From Conidiobolus incongruus B7586 (taxonomy: Eukaryota > Entomophthoromycota > Entomophthoromycetes > Entomophthorales > Conidiobolaceae): 30,735 nt of DNA. The notes beneath the pieces were generated by a model. That model was not told the DNA's origin and made no database searches. It saw only the letters and a list, made by a program, of their open reading frames with translations. Both the position numbers and the translations under genes were made by a program. Location of the stretch: assembly GCA_000697335.1 (NCBI GenBank), contig JNEM01009457.1, positions 1-30,735 on the forward strand. The letters run 5' to 3'. Shown piece after piece: positions 11,122 to 21,869 of the stretch (position 1 is the stretch's first letter; each line of letters begins with the position of its first letter).

Positions 11122-12765
11122 ATGTCTAACATTCAAAATTCATCTAAAACGAAATCTGTGATCAGATACTCAATTAAACAACTTCTATATTTAAGGAATA
11201 GCCCTTTATGCCAACGACCTGAAAACTTTATGACACTAGAAGACTGGAAAAATGAAGGATTAGTGGCCAAAACTTACCCTCGACCCAAGCAATACCAACC
11301 AGGAGGCACCTATAATGCAGATTCCAACGCCGATGAATATAATGCCAATTCAGTTGATGAAGCCCATTCCAACTCGTCTCCCCCTTTGCTTTCCAATTCA
11401 TCATTGCATCATAAATCAAGCAATACTGACTTCAAGGGTGAAAAACGCACTTCAGACATCAAGCTCAGACCCCACGATTTCAACTTTTTATCTTCCAAGC
11501 AGGGGTCTCATAACGATGGCGAAAATAATTCTAAATTCAACAATGATATTAAATTTAAAAAGCCAGTCAAAGGATCCAATGCTCAGCTTAACTCCAATTT
11601 CAAAAGTTCCTCACCAATTAAATCCACTCGCCCTGAAACTGGTACTAATTTCAATGCTCCTAACGATCTCACCAATGAACTTGAAGAACCTGTTCCAGAA
11701 TGGGCTAATTACAGTGGCAAACCTTCCGGCATGTCGCACCAACAAATGGCACAGGATTTCCAGGCTTGGAAGGCCCAAATGAAGGAAAAATCTCGACTGG
11801 AGAACATGAAAAACTCCTCTGAATATCAGAATCATCATCCTTCGATTCTACCTGAACCTAAAGTTGTACAGGAATCCACTAACAATTCAACTATTTCTCC
11901 TGCATTCCAAAATTTTTTAAACCAATATGCTGCTAGTCAAAGCGCCAATTCCCAACCATCTCAAGAATTGTTAACTAACAATTCTGTCGATATCAATTTG
12001 AAATGTAATCCAGTTAAATCCAATCCAGGGTTACCTCCAAATGTACCTCATCCTCAATTTAACGGCTCTACTAACCAATCTGCTATGTCTCCTCAGGATT
12101 TGTCAAACAAAATTGAAATTGAAAATCAGCTTAAAACCTTGTTAAATATTGGATCTTCACCTTCTAACGCTTCGCCCAATCCCCCCAAACCCGCTTCTCG
12201 CCCTATTCATCTCCCTAGTGGATTTATGCCTACTTCAGTTCTCAAAAAACTAAATTCCCGTAATCAACCACCACCTAACCCGGCCAATTTCCATCATCTT
12301 GCATCTTTCATTGATCAGAGGGACAAAGAAAGACAATTACACCATCCCGTTGGATTTGGATATCCTCAAAATCCTGGTATGGGTAGTTTGAATCTCAACT
12401 CCAAGGTTCCAGGAGCCTCTCCTTCTCATCTCAATGCATCTCCTACACCCATGCAACATCATCCACACTTAAAATCAAGTCCTATAGCTAACAACCATCC
12501 AAGTGGTCGACCTAGTAACCAAGTAAATCCTGCTCCTCAATACGCCGGATTCCAAGGGTTCATTCAAGATCCTAATCTCGCTGGACAAAACTTAAACTCT
12601 GGAAGCAGACCCGCTAAAGGCAACCTTTTCCCCGTCTTTAGCAACCAGCACGCTAATGGTCAAGCTCTTCTAAACTCTTTGACTACATCTCCTCACTCCG
12701 TCAGTCTCAATCAATACCCTCCTTCAGCCCATTCCCCTTCATCCGTTTATAAGACCCAACAATGA
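11122..12765 (+). CDS. eIF4E-binding, 4E-T-like low-complexity protein
   Basis: A single uninterrupted frame of 547 residues, unlike its intron-rich neighbours. Residues 14-28 carry the canonical eIF4E-binding motif Y-x4-L-phi (Tyr16, Leu21, Leu22), followed by SPLCQRPENF and an EDW block. This resembles the start of the metazoan 4E-T protein (RYTKEELLDI...) and related fungal proteins. A second conserved-looking block near residues 205-226 includes AQDFQAWKAQMKEKSR. The rest is rich in Ser, Asn, Pro, Gln and His with no folded domain, as in P-body scaffold proteins. By analogy it would bind the eIF4E cap-binding protein and link translation repression to mRNA storage or decay in the cytoplasm. 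The motif is seen; the function is inferred. The start is the first ATG in the frame and gives the motif its usual N-terminal place. Confidence 0.72.
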   Translation: MSNIQNSSKTKSVIRYSIKQLLYLRNSPLCQRPENFMTLEDWKNEGLVAKTYPRPKQYQPGGTYNADSNADEYNANSVDEAHSNSSPPLLSNSSLHHKSSNTDFKGEKRTSDIKLRPHDFNFLSSKQGSHNDGENNSKFNNDIKFKKPVKGSNAQLNSNFKSSSPIKSTRPETGTNFNAPNDLTNELEEPVPEWANYSGKPSGMSHQQMAQDFQAWKAQMKEKSRLENMKNSSEYQNHHPSILPEPKVVQESTNNSTISPAFQNFLNQYAASQSANSQPSQELLTNNSVDINLKCNPVKSNPGLPPNVPHPQFNGSTNQSAMSPQDLSNKIEIENQLKTLLNIGSSPSNASPNPPKPASRPIHLPSGFMPTSVLKKLNSRNQPPPNPANFHHLASFIDQRDKERQLHHPVGFGYPQNPGMGSLNLNSKVPGASPSHLNASPTPMQHHPHLKSSPIANNHPSGRPSNQVNPAPQYAGFQGFIQDPNLAGQNLNSGSRPAKGNLFPVFSNQHANGQALLNSLTTSPHSVSLNQYPPSAHSPSSVYKTQQ

Positions 12766-14654
12766 AGATCAGAAGAGAGTTGCATTTCAAAAGTTACTCG
12801 GCTCATCCCAACTGACTCCATACTGCATTATTTAATATCGGTATTAAAAACCAGTGTTCTTCATTTAATTTCTTTTAAATTTATTTTTGAGTGATAATTT
12901 GTCAACTCACATTAATGTATAATATTACTAATATTAATTTTTTAAAATTAATTTGTATTAATGATAAATATAACATATAGTGGTATTTTTTATTAGCATT
13001 AAATAATTAATTTTTTAACTCAAATTTCATTCAATTCTAATTTTTATATTTTATCTAACTTTTTAGGATAAAATATATAGAATTATACTCAATAGTTTCA
13101 AAGTTAAATCCAATGATCTTTAAGAAATCACAACTCTCATAAAAATCCCATTAAATAATGCTGCATTATTCAAAATATATTGTATATAATGTTAAAATTC
13201 TTTGGATCAAAGTTGTCATCGTTTAAAGATTATTGAATTTACCCTTAAAGATATTTCTAACAATACTTTAATATTCTGAATCATATGATGAAAAAATTCA
13301 AATGTAATCATGCCACTTATAATAATAAGTATCATTGATATCAAACTTTTAAATATAGATAATTTATTAAAGATCGTTGTCATATTACTTGTCAAATATA
13401 TTCGATTTTCTACAATATGTTAGATGATTTAAATGAGTTTTAAAACCAAATATCCATCTAAAAGCATCATTCCATTTTTTGTCCGGATGAATACAATTTT
13501 GATACTAATGAAATATATGTTTTTCAACTGGCCTTTGATATTATCATGATTTTGATCAGTGTCACTAACATCTTTAAATAGCAAGCATATCAACGAATAA
13601 TTGAGAAAAGTATATTATGAATAAATCAATGAATTGTTTATTTGAATTATTCAATTATATTTTTCAAAAGATTAATTATTTTGTAATTAATCAATTGTGG
13701 ATCTTTTTACCCAAATTATCGGATGTAATAATAATTGGCAAAATTATAATTAAAATAATTTATAATTATAAATATTTATTAGATATTAATGATCTTATTT
13801 TACAAATCAAACCTTTGAATGAATTGTTAAATCCTTTAAATATATTAATTGTGTAATATTCATACCTAGAAAATTGGATTATGTGATATAATACTTATTT
13901 AATACATTAAAAATTAACCAATTAATAGAAATTTTCAAACTGTTAAAAACATATTTAATTTAATTTGAATTATTGTTTTCTTTTTGTTAAAAAACAAATA
14001 TAATAATTTTAATATTTAATAAATTTGATAATATATGAAAAATAATAATTACAATTCGTAATGATTACAAATTAGTCATTTTATTACCCATAAGTTTTTC
14101 AATATTACTAATTTTTATCACAGACTGAATTTTATATCTAATAAAATATATGGCATGTTTTAATATATGAAGTGTTCAAATGGGTTAATGTATACAATTG
14201 AATTCAACATAACTGATATTATTTAATAAACTTTCAATTTTGTTATTAGTGATATGAAAGTAACTTATATGCTCCTACTTTTACAAGTTTCAAAATTAAA
14301 TAATACTTTTCATCACTTGAAAGAGTTGAGATATTCTATGAGAAAGTTAATGATATGTGGATAATATAAGTTTCAAGCAACATTTTAGAATCACTTAAAA
14401 ATTTGTTAAATGTAAAATGTATTGAGAATTCCTGATTGAAACTGTTACTGAGAAAGTTTAGTAGTAAAATTATAGTAATTAGGGTAGAGAATATATAATA
14501 TACATCTCTAATAATAATAAATTTATTTTGATGAAATATTTTAAATATTTATTTTACTATATTATTTCAAAACTAAATTTTTAATTTAGTTGAGTAATAA
14601 TTTTAATTATATTTACAATAAAAAATAATTAAAAAGAATTTAGAGTAAATTATT
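12766..14654. other. AT-rich intergenic region between converging genes
   Basis: About 1.9 kb of AT-rich sequence between the 3' ends of the 4E-binding gene and the Tigger-derived gene. A 79-codon open frame at 13617-13856 is dominated by Ile, Asn, Leu and Lys, as expected from base composition alone, and shows no motif. No RNA gene or repeat was recognised. Confidence 0.6.
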
Positions 14655-15383
14655 TTATTTCTTATGATGTAGTAGGTGTTTATAAGGAAATAATGCTTGC
14701 GTAATATTTCTTTTGATCATTGAGCTTCGTGCAGAATTTGGGTCATTTTCAACAATTTGATCTAAAATTTCTTCAATTGTTATAATTCTTTGTCTAAGAA
14801 ACTCTATATCTATTTCTTTTGGCCTAGTTTCTTCGATACTAGGTTTTTTAGCTGGCAATGAAGTATTCATTGATGGCAATTCCTCAACTTGATTAATATC
14901 TGCGGTATCTTGAATTGGTCCAGATGATATATCAATATTCATTTTATTTATTGCTCCAAGTTTTAAGCCGCTACGCTTCCGAAATCGATCAAACCATCCT
15001 TTACTCGCTTTAAATGACTCAGTTTTATTGCCTGATTCATTTTGAATAGATTGAAAAATGCTTTTAGCTTGATTCATTATAATCAATTGACTTATTTTCA
15101 TATCATTTCGAATTGAATTATCTATCCAAGTACAAAGTCTCTTTTCCATTTCTTCAATTGTATGACTTCGTGAATATGTGGTTGTTTTGGCTGCATATTG
15201 ATTTGTTTGAACTGCAGAAGCTCTGATTTTATCAGCATTCTTCTTAATTGCTCGAATTGTAGAAGTATTTAAATTGAATGAAGCTCCAATGCTCACTTGC
15301 CTTTCACCAGCATCCAATCGTTGTAAAATTCTCATTTTTGTTTCGATTGATATAGCCTTTCTATTCCTTTTAACCTCTTTCAT
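14655..15383 (-). CDS. Tigger/CENP-B-type DNA-binding protein lacking the DDE transposase core
   Basis: An intact 242-residue frame. Residues about 5-55 form a Psq-type helix-turn-helix (ISIETKMRILQRLDAGE...), the first DNA-binding unit of pogo/Tigger/CENP-B proteins. Residues about 75-142 form the second unit (HTH_Tnp_Tc5), with EEMEKRLCTWIDNS and the signature FKASKGWFDRFRKRSGLK. A short linker follows, then a C-terminal segment (about 195-242) with NDPNSARSSMIKRNITQAL. It resembles the last helical region of TIGD1-like proteins (recalled as SNFERSSTVGKMLSNSI). The DDE catalytic domain of about 300 residues that normally lies between them is absent, yet the frame is open from end to end. 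It may be a domesticated DNA-binding protein or an internally deleted Tigger copy. No terminal inverted repeats or TA duplication were found by eye. Confidence 0.82.
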   Translation of the reverse strand: MKEVKRNRKAISIETKMRILQRLDAGERQVSIGASFNLNTSTIRAIKKNADKIRASAVQTNQYAAKTTTYSRSHTIEEMEKRLCTWIDNSIRNDMKISQLIIMNQAKSIFQSIQNESGNKTESFKASKGWFDRFRKRSGLKLGAINKMNIDISSGPIQDTADINQVEELPSMNTSLPAKKPSIEETRPKEIDIEFLRQRIITIEEILDQIVENDPNSARSSMIKRNITQALFPYKHLLHHKK

Positions 15384-15706
15384 ATCTTTAATTTGAAGAG
15401 CGCAAATAATCTGGATGAACTAATTGCTTAATGACCTTTTTTAAATACACAACCAACTGTCTTAAACAAATTATGGTTTAAAAACCCGACTGAAATAAAA
15501 TTTGAAATATTGGTTGGAATATAGGTATGAAGTAAAAGAGCGCAAAATGAGGGATAGGGATTTGTACAATTTAAATATAAATAATTACTAGAATTTTATT
15601 TTTGGCTTCGATTACTTGATTGAATCGGAAAAATTGTCAGTTTTGGAACGATTAAAATAATACACAATAGATGAAGAATAATTAAATATTTAGAATGATT
15701 TTTGAG
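15384..15706. promoter_or_regulatory. spacer upstream of the Tigger-derived gene and downstream of DBF4
   Basis: This 323-base spacer must hold the promoter of the Tigger-derived gene and the 3' end of DBF4. It contains an 11-base direct repeat, AAGAGCGCAAA, at 15396-15406 and 15536-15546, exactly 140 bases apart, which stands out by its GCGC core in very AT-rich DNA. Its function is unknown. Confidence 0.4.
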
Positions 15707-17925
15707 CTATTTAAAACTCCAATCGAATTGATCTAGCACCGGACTTTGGGGTGCTTCATCAAGATAATCCCGTGCACTCTTGCCGTACCAATGATTCGGA
15801 GAAGATGAAGATGGATTAGTAGTACTAGGAGTAAGCTGAGCTGCACTTTTGAGAGGGCGTTGTAATTTAGATAAGAGTCTATCAAGACTAGTAAAATTAG
15901 CTGCATTTTTTGCGAAGGTTTTGTGAGAACGGGTTGTAATATGCTAGTGAAAAAGAATAATATTAGCAAGTGAGTAAAACAATAAACAAAATATTTACCT
16001 CTTCTAAGTCTTCAAATTTTACTTTACAATTCTCACAATAACCTGGTTTTTTGGTAGGAGGAAGATGGTGAAGAGGTGATTCAGTGGGTGCATTGGATCT
16101 CAGAGAGCCAGAAGCCTTACTTAACCTAGATCTGCTAATAGGGTCCGCTAATAATCTTTGTGTGGGAAGTGCAAGGCGAGAAGATCCATTATTGACAGGC
16201 TGAGGAGTAAGTGGCTGAGACAGGACAAATGGTGAATCTACAGGATGAGGTGGATGGATAGGAGGTGTGATAGCGGATTCTGCTGCCCTAGAAACACGCT
16301 CTTTATCTCCTAACAGTATTGATTGATTGTTTTTGAAAAACGTCGGCGTAGTTGGATGAGGGTATGCAGTAGGATGATGGGATGACTGAGAAAGAATGGC
16401 GGAAGCATTTGTATATGGTTGAAGATGATTGGGTGGCTTTAATTCCATAGGAGGGACTGCAACAGGAGGGGGTGGATGATTTTTTCGTTTTGAGACATTG
16501 GATGGTTGTACATTAATGAAAGGACAACGCCCAACGGGGACCTGGTACAATCTAGGCCAAGGTGGCTCCTGACAATCACCTGGAGGTAAATATTCCGCTA
16601 TCACAGGAGGTCGATGAATCCCCGTCCTATCTTCTACTAATAAATAGTAAAAATGCAGATAGTGCGTCTCTGAGTGTAATAATCTGGCTCTGCTCTGAGA
16701 ATTTCTCTGAAGTTGAAAGGGTGGAAGTTGCCGCGAGGTAGGTTCGATAATTGGGGGAAGGCCGATATTCGTCCGAGGAGGTGGCATGAACTGGCTCGTA
16801 GCAGTAGACTGGGATTGGACGGCTAAATTGGGATTAATCAGATACTTCAGTATCCGGTTACGAAATTCTGAAAATGATCATAAAAAAGAGCAACCGTCAA
16901 ATAAAATATTCATGGTGTAATTGGAAAACAAAAAAAAATAAAAGAAACTAATGTTGCAACTATGTAGAAAGAAAAAAAAAGAAAAAAAAATACTTACTGT
17001 CTAAAGACCAAATTTTCATTCCAAATTTCTTAGCTTGAGCTACTACATGATCTCTTGGTTCTAGTAATATATTTTAGTTAATTTTCATATCTATAAATAG
17101 AAAAATAGTTATTGGAAAAAGAAAAATCAAATAAATACAATATAAATTACCCAAAAACAATATTCAAACTCGTATTTGAAAAATTGCAATAAATAATTAC
17201 CTGGTGGAGGAAGATTTTTCCTAAATAAATAAGAATTAATAAATACAAATAAATATCAATTGAAAATGACTTACATATTAACCATATTACTGCGATCTTC
17301 GACTGAATAATTAAATGGAGTGGATGCACCATATTCCATTTTCATTCGTTTATTATCCATTGAATTTTCTTCTTTGATCGCTTTAACAGAGATACCATTT
17401 GGTGGAGAATTGTCTATAAGGTGAGTAACATCCCTTGAAAAGAAAGGTTCTACAGTCTATGAAATATTATTATTAAATTTATATTATTTTAAAATCAATT
17501 TCAGTTATATCTACCCCTCCCAATGCTCTAATATCTTTAGCCATTTCAAGTTGTAAGTTATTTGGAACATTATGAAAAAAGAATCTATAGTTGGGAAAAT
17601 GGGAGCGATAATTTTCCACCCACTGACGGAAGCTCGGCTTATTAGAACGTATACTGGTATTGGTTGAAGGCAATGTAATTGGTTCAAAAGTAGCCGGCCT
17701 GGTAGTGGTGGAAAGCGTTGTTGAGGCAGTGAGAGAAGTTGGTAGGTGGTTGGGCTGTATCCTTGTTAGATGAAAAGAGTTATGAAAGGGTTGTTGATTT
17801 GATTCTTCTTTAGGTTTGATATCGGTAAGATTGAGATGATTTGAAAAGGGCTGAGATGCAGCTAAATGGTCATTTTCCCTCTTTATGTGATATGGTTGAC
17901 TAGGGCCATAAGGATTTGAATCCAT
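15707..17925 (-). CDS. Dbf4, regulatory subunit of Cdc7 kinase (DDK)
   Basis: Binds and activates Cdc7, which phosphorylates MCM to fire replication origins; nuclear. Exons (minus strand) 17925-17515, 17456-17275, 17220-17201, 17060-16998, 16867-15999 and 15943-15707 give 1782 nt, 593 residues, in one frame. Motif N (BRCT-like) starts near residue 100 and includes ALGGTVEPFFSRDVTHLI at 134-151 and GMKIWSLD at 218-225. Motif M, the Cdc7-binding part, includes RPPVIAEY at 311-318 and GRCPFI at 338-343. Motif C is a CCHH zinc finger with Cys503, Cys506, His516 and His522; it is split between exons 5 and 6. The remaining sequence is Pro/Ser-rich linker. Exon 3 is only 20 nt, and the introns around exon 4 (17061-17200 and 16868-16997) are 140 and 130 nt, more than twice the local norm. 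All three hallmark motifs are present, in the right order. Confidence 0.93.
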
Positions 17926-20900
17926 TGTAATGAGGGAGATCAGAAGTGATAATAAAGGATATAATACAGAAGCTAATCAATTACAAATCACTTAACTTTT
18001 ATGATAAATGAGGATAAAAGAAAGTGAAATTGAATATATGAAATTTGGCTCAATTGAATTGATTGAATGGAATAAAATTTATGTTGGATTTCTAAAATGA
18101 TTTGATACAAAATTAATTATGTGATGAATGAAGTTAATGGAATAATGAATATAATTAAGGGAGATTTTAATGAAATACACTAAATTATATTTCAAATATA
18201 TTTTATTATCTAATCAAATATTGTAAATAAATATATCTGTTTAATATCAAATTTGGGGTACTTTATTGTATTAATAGAAATGTTTTGGGCGTTGGAATTT
18301 CCTTACATTTAATTATTACTAATTGTTACAAAAAACTGAAGATTTTGCTTAGAATTAAATTAAATACTTATGGGTTCAAAATTAGTATAATTTATTAGAT
18401 ATTATTACAAAGTTTATTGCTACCTTCATAGATTAAACTATATTGATCATATTCATAATATAAAATATAACTTTAACGTTTATAGATTAATATAATTGTT
18501 TAATGATCATATTTGTCTTGATAAATCAATAATATTTAATTTTATTTAGCTAAATTTATTTGATTATTGGTTATAATTGTGAAAAATATTCGCCATATAA
18601 GGCAACCCCTAGTTTGATATAAGTTAAACTTTGTCTCACATTAAAAATCAACATTTCAACAATACTGAAATAAATCAAATGCAAAATATTACTCATAATA
18701 TTTAATTAAGTAGTATTAAATAAGTATCTGAGTAGAAATGTGGTTGTTGTTCAGAGTGCGTTGTAATTAGATATTAAAAAGGAGTGAGTTGAGTTAAAGG
18801 GGTGGAAAATTTAAGTTTTAGATGTTACTTTAATTCAGATGGCACCCATTGGATTCAACCCCAATATATTTCAACGCATTTAACTCAAAAAACATTACCA
18901 ACAGTTGACCAATCATTAGGGATCTACAATTGATTAAAACTAATTTTATTCCTATATCATATTTGTAAATCTTGTAACTAGCTCACTCTATTCACTTAAT
19001 CATACCATCTTTTTTCAAAAATATTCTACTCAATTTCCAACATACCACCTTAATAATAGCTATTAAATGATTCAATCTTCTCTTAATTTCTCATACGTTG
19101 ATATATATATTGAACTGTGAAAACATACAAAAGTTATCTCAATAAATTCACAATGATTTTTGATGGTTTTCAATATAAAAATTATATACTCATTCACTTA
19201 TAATTTGATCAAATTAAACCAATTTTTATTTATTAAGGAACACACTATCTAATAAATAAAAACTGTTTTAACATCAACATATTAATAAAATGGCTCACAT
19301 TTCATCTATTATGTTTGTTGCTTAAATTTAGTTTATAAAAATTATTTATAATAAATTGCATTATACATAAAACTTTGTGTTTGAAGTACAATTGAATTTA
19401 TAATTAAAATTGCTGATATCTCATATAAAGGTTGATATATTAATCATCCTTCAGTTAAACTATTTTTTAATTTATAAATTTTATAATAATCTGAAATCTG
19501 TTCAAAATTTCAATATCAACAATTTAAATTTTATACCATAAATTGTCTTATATATCTTCAATCATCATTTCAAATATTATATTATTTAATTATGTATTCA
19601 CAATAATATAATATTAAAATTCTAATATTATATTCATCCTTTTCAAATGAAGAGAGTTTGAAGAAGTTCTTTTCCGAATTAAATTTCTCAATTCAATAAT
19701 CACACTAATCTTGATATAATCATTATTTCAACCCAATTTATCCAATCCCACCACAACCCATCCAAACCATAAAATAAATGATGGCATCTTAGCCATTCTC
19801 ACAATATTCATCTCAATGTTTCTATATTTGTATTAAACTTTTATCAACCGTATTCAACATATTTCTAATTGTAACATCCCTACAAAGGTTTAGACATCAT
19901 TATATGGCATTAGCCATAATTGAATTATTATTTTGATATTGAATAATTTCTACTGATTCGATATTATCAGGATTTAAATAATGAAACCAAGGTTGCAAAA
20001 TAAATTTCCATCTTAAGTTACATTTTTTCCATATAAGGAAATTGATGGCTTAATGTACATCTTATACTTTTCAAAATAAAAAAAATATAATTTAACAATA
20101 ATCCAATAAAATCTATACTATTTATCTTGATTGAATATACTTTAGAATACAATAAATTAACATATTCATAAATATCATTAGTAAATAATTTATTTTAACA
20201 GATTACTAAATTAAATCTAACCTCCAATTTGAATAATTTTACATTTAATTTTTTTCGGTCATAACTTAAACAATTTTTGAACTAAAATCTAAGATCAATG
20301 CTCCTTTTCATTACATGAGGAAAAGTAGCACATTGAAATCACTATAAAAGGGTAATTTATACTGATCTTTAATTTAATACAATTGTTCTTCCTTTGTTTG
20401 AAATATATTCGTTGAATTTGTGTAATTTATGGCTCAACTATTTTTATAAGCCCGAACTGTAAATTATGAGTGAATCCAACAATTGGAGTGAAAATTACAG
20501 ATAAAAATGGTTGTTATCAATTATAGTAAACATCTATTCAATTCACCTATATATTTTGATATCATTCCAATTGTTTAATATCTATTCATACATTTCGATT
20601 TCACTTAATGATTGCTAATTTGAAATAAATTTTTATTATAAAAAACATTATTAATTATATATTTTAATTAATTTGTTAATCTTGAACTAATTGAATTATG
20701 TATTTTTCAATTATAAACTTTAGTGATTATCAAGTGAAAAGTGCAATATTTAATTGTTGAATCAAAGCTATACTAAATAGATGGCATATATTTCAAATTT
20801 GAAATGCAGAGAATGATAATGTAAAAAATAATACTGAATTTGATGGCTATTGAATCATCTGATATTTGCCGTATCTCTTCAAATTACAATTAATTTAACC

Positions 20901-21869
20901 ACAAGGAATTAAAATGATAATTTTAATTATAATTGAAATTAATATTAACATTAATAATTGCTCAATATATTTTAAAATTAGCCAATAAACATTTAATATT
21001 ATATTGTATCGGTTCAATTGAGGTAATATCATGTATGAAATATGAAAAAACTGAATATTAAATAAAATAAAATTTATAGTTAATTATTTCTGAAATTGAT
21101 TGTAAGATTATTACGAAAAGTGATTATATCTAGAAACCTACCATTGTTTAATGAAATATTTTCTTTTATAAATACAATTATTACACATTCAATTCATTTA
21201 TATATGAAAAATGTATCAAGTTTTAAAATAAACCTGGAATCAAATTAGGTAATATCAAAATCAAAATCATGAAACCTTAGATATAAATAATCTGAATATG
21301 GTAAAGTTGGGATGCCTATTCCATTAATAAATAGAAAATATTCTTTATATCTTTGGAAATATTGATTTATAAATCCAATCTAAGCTTCAAGTTAATTATT
21401 TTTTTCTCATAATAATTAATCTCCCACTAACTAATCATATGATTCATCATTCAAAAGTAAAATAATTCAATTTTTTTGAATCATTTATATAATTTTAAGT
21501 CTAAGTACAACTGTAATATAACAGTTCTATATATTTTCTATTCTTAATTTTTTACAATATAATTATTGATATCAATTTTGTATAGTGTAAGCTGATTATG
21601 ATTATGCAAGAAAATTACAAAGTTTACAAGTACTCATTTTTAATTTAGAAATCTCAATTAATTAAAAATTACATCATCAAAGTCAGATGTTTATCCCATA
21701 TGGCAAATGACCCAAAAACATTGAAAGTAGTTAATTCATATTAAACAGTCTTAATTGTAAATCATATTGGATTCACTATTGATTCAATATTATTCACTAA
21801 AAAAGTTAGAATTTTTAGAATATAATTAATTATATTTTTATTATAATTTAATATTATTTGATTTAACTT
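17926..21869. other. long AT-rich divergent spacer, no gene seen
   Basis: Nearly 4 kb between the starts of DBF4 (minus) and malonyl-CoA decarboxylase (plus), so it contains both promoters. The sequence is AT-rich throughout, with a slightly more complex patch near 18720-18960. I found no conserved frame, tRNA, repeat array or mobile element. Confidence 0.6.

Noticed and set aside
11228-11838. Open frames of 63-155 codons overlapping the 4E-binding gene in other frames
   Set aside because: They lie wholly inside a frame with a recognisable motif, and their peptide composition reflects the codon bias of the real gene.
13617-13856. 79-codon open frame in the spacer
   Set aside because: It is dominated by Ile, Leu, Asn and Lys, as AT-rich DNA gives by chance; it has no motif and no convincing context.
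14300-15700. Terminal inverted repeats around the Tigger-derived gene
   Set aside because: I compared both flanks by eye and found no matching inverted ends or clear TA duplication. Absence by eye is not proof.
16918-16993. A-rich homopolymers that could be a retroposon tail
   Set aside because: They lie inside a DBF4 intron whose borders are fixed by frame. On the coding strand they are a T-rich tract within the intron, and no inserted body or target duplication is visible.
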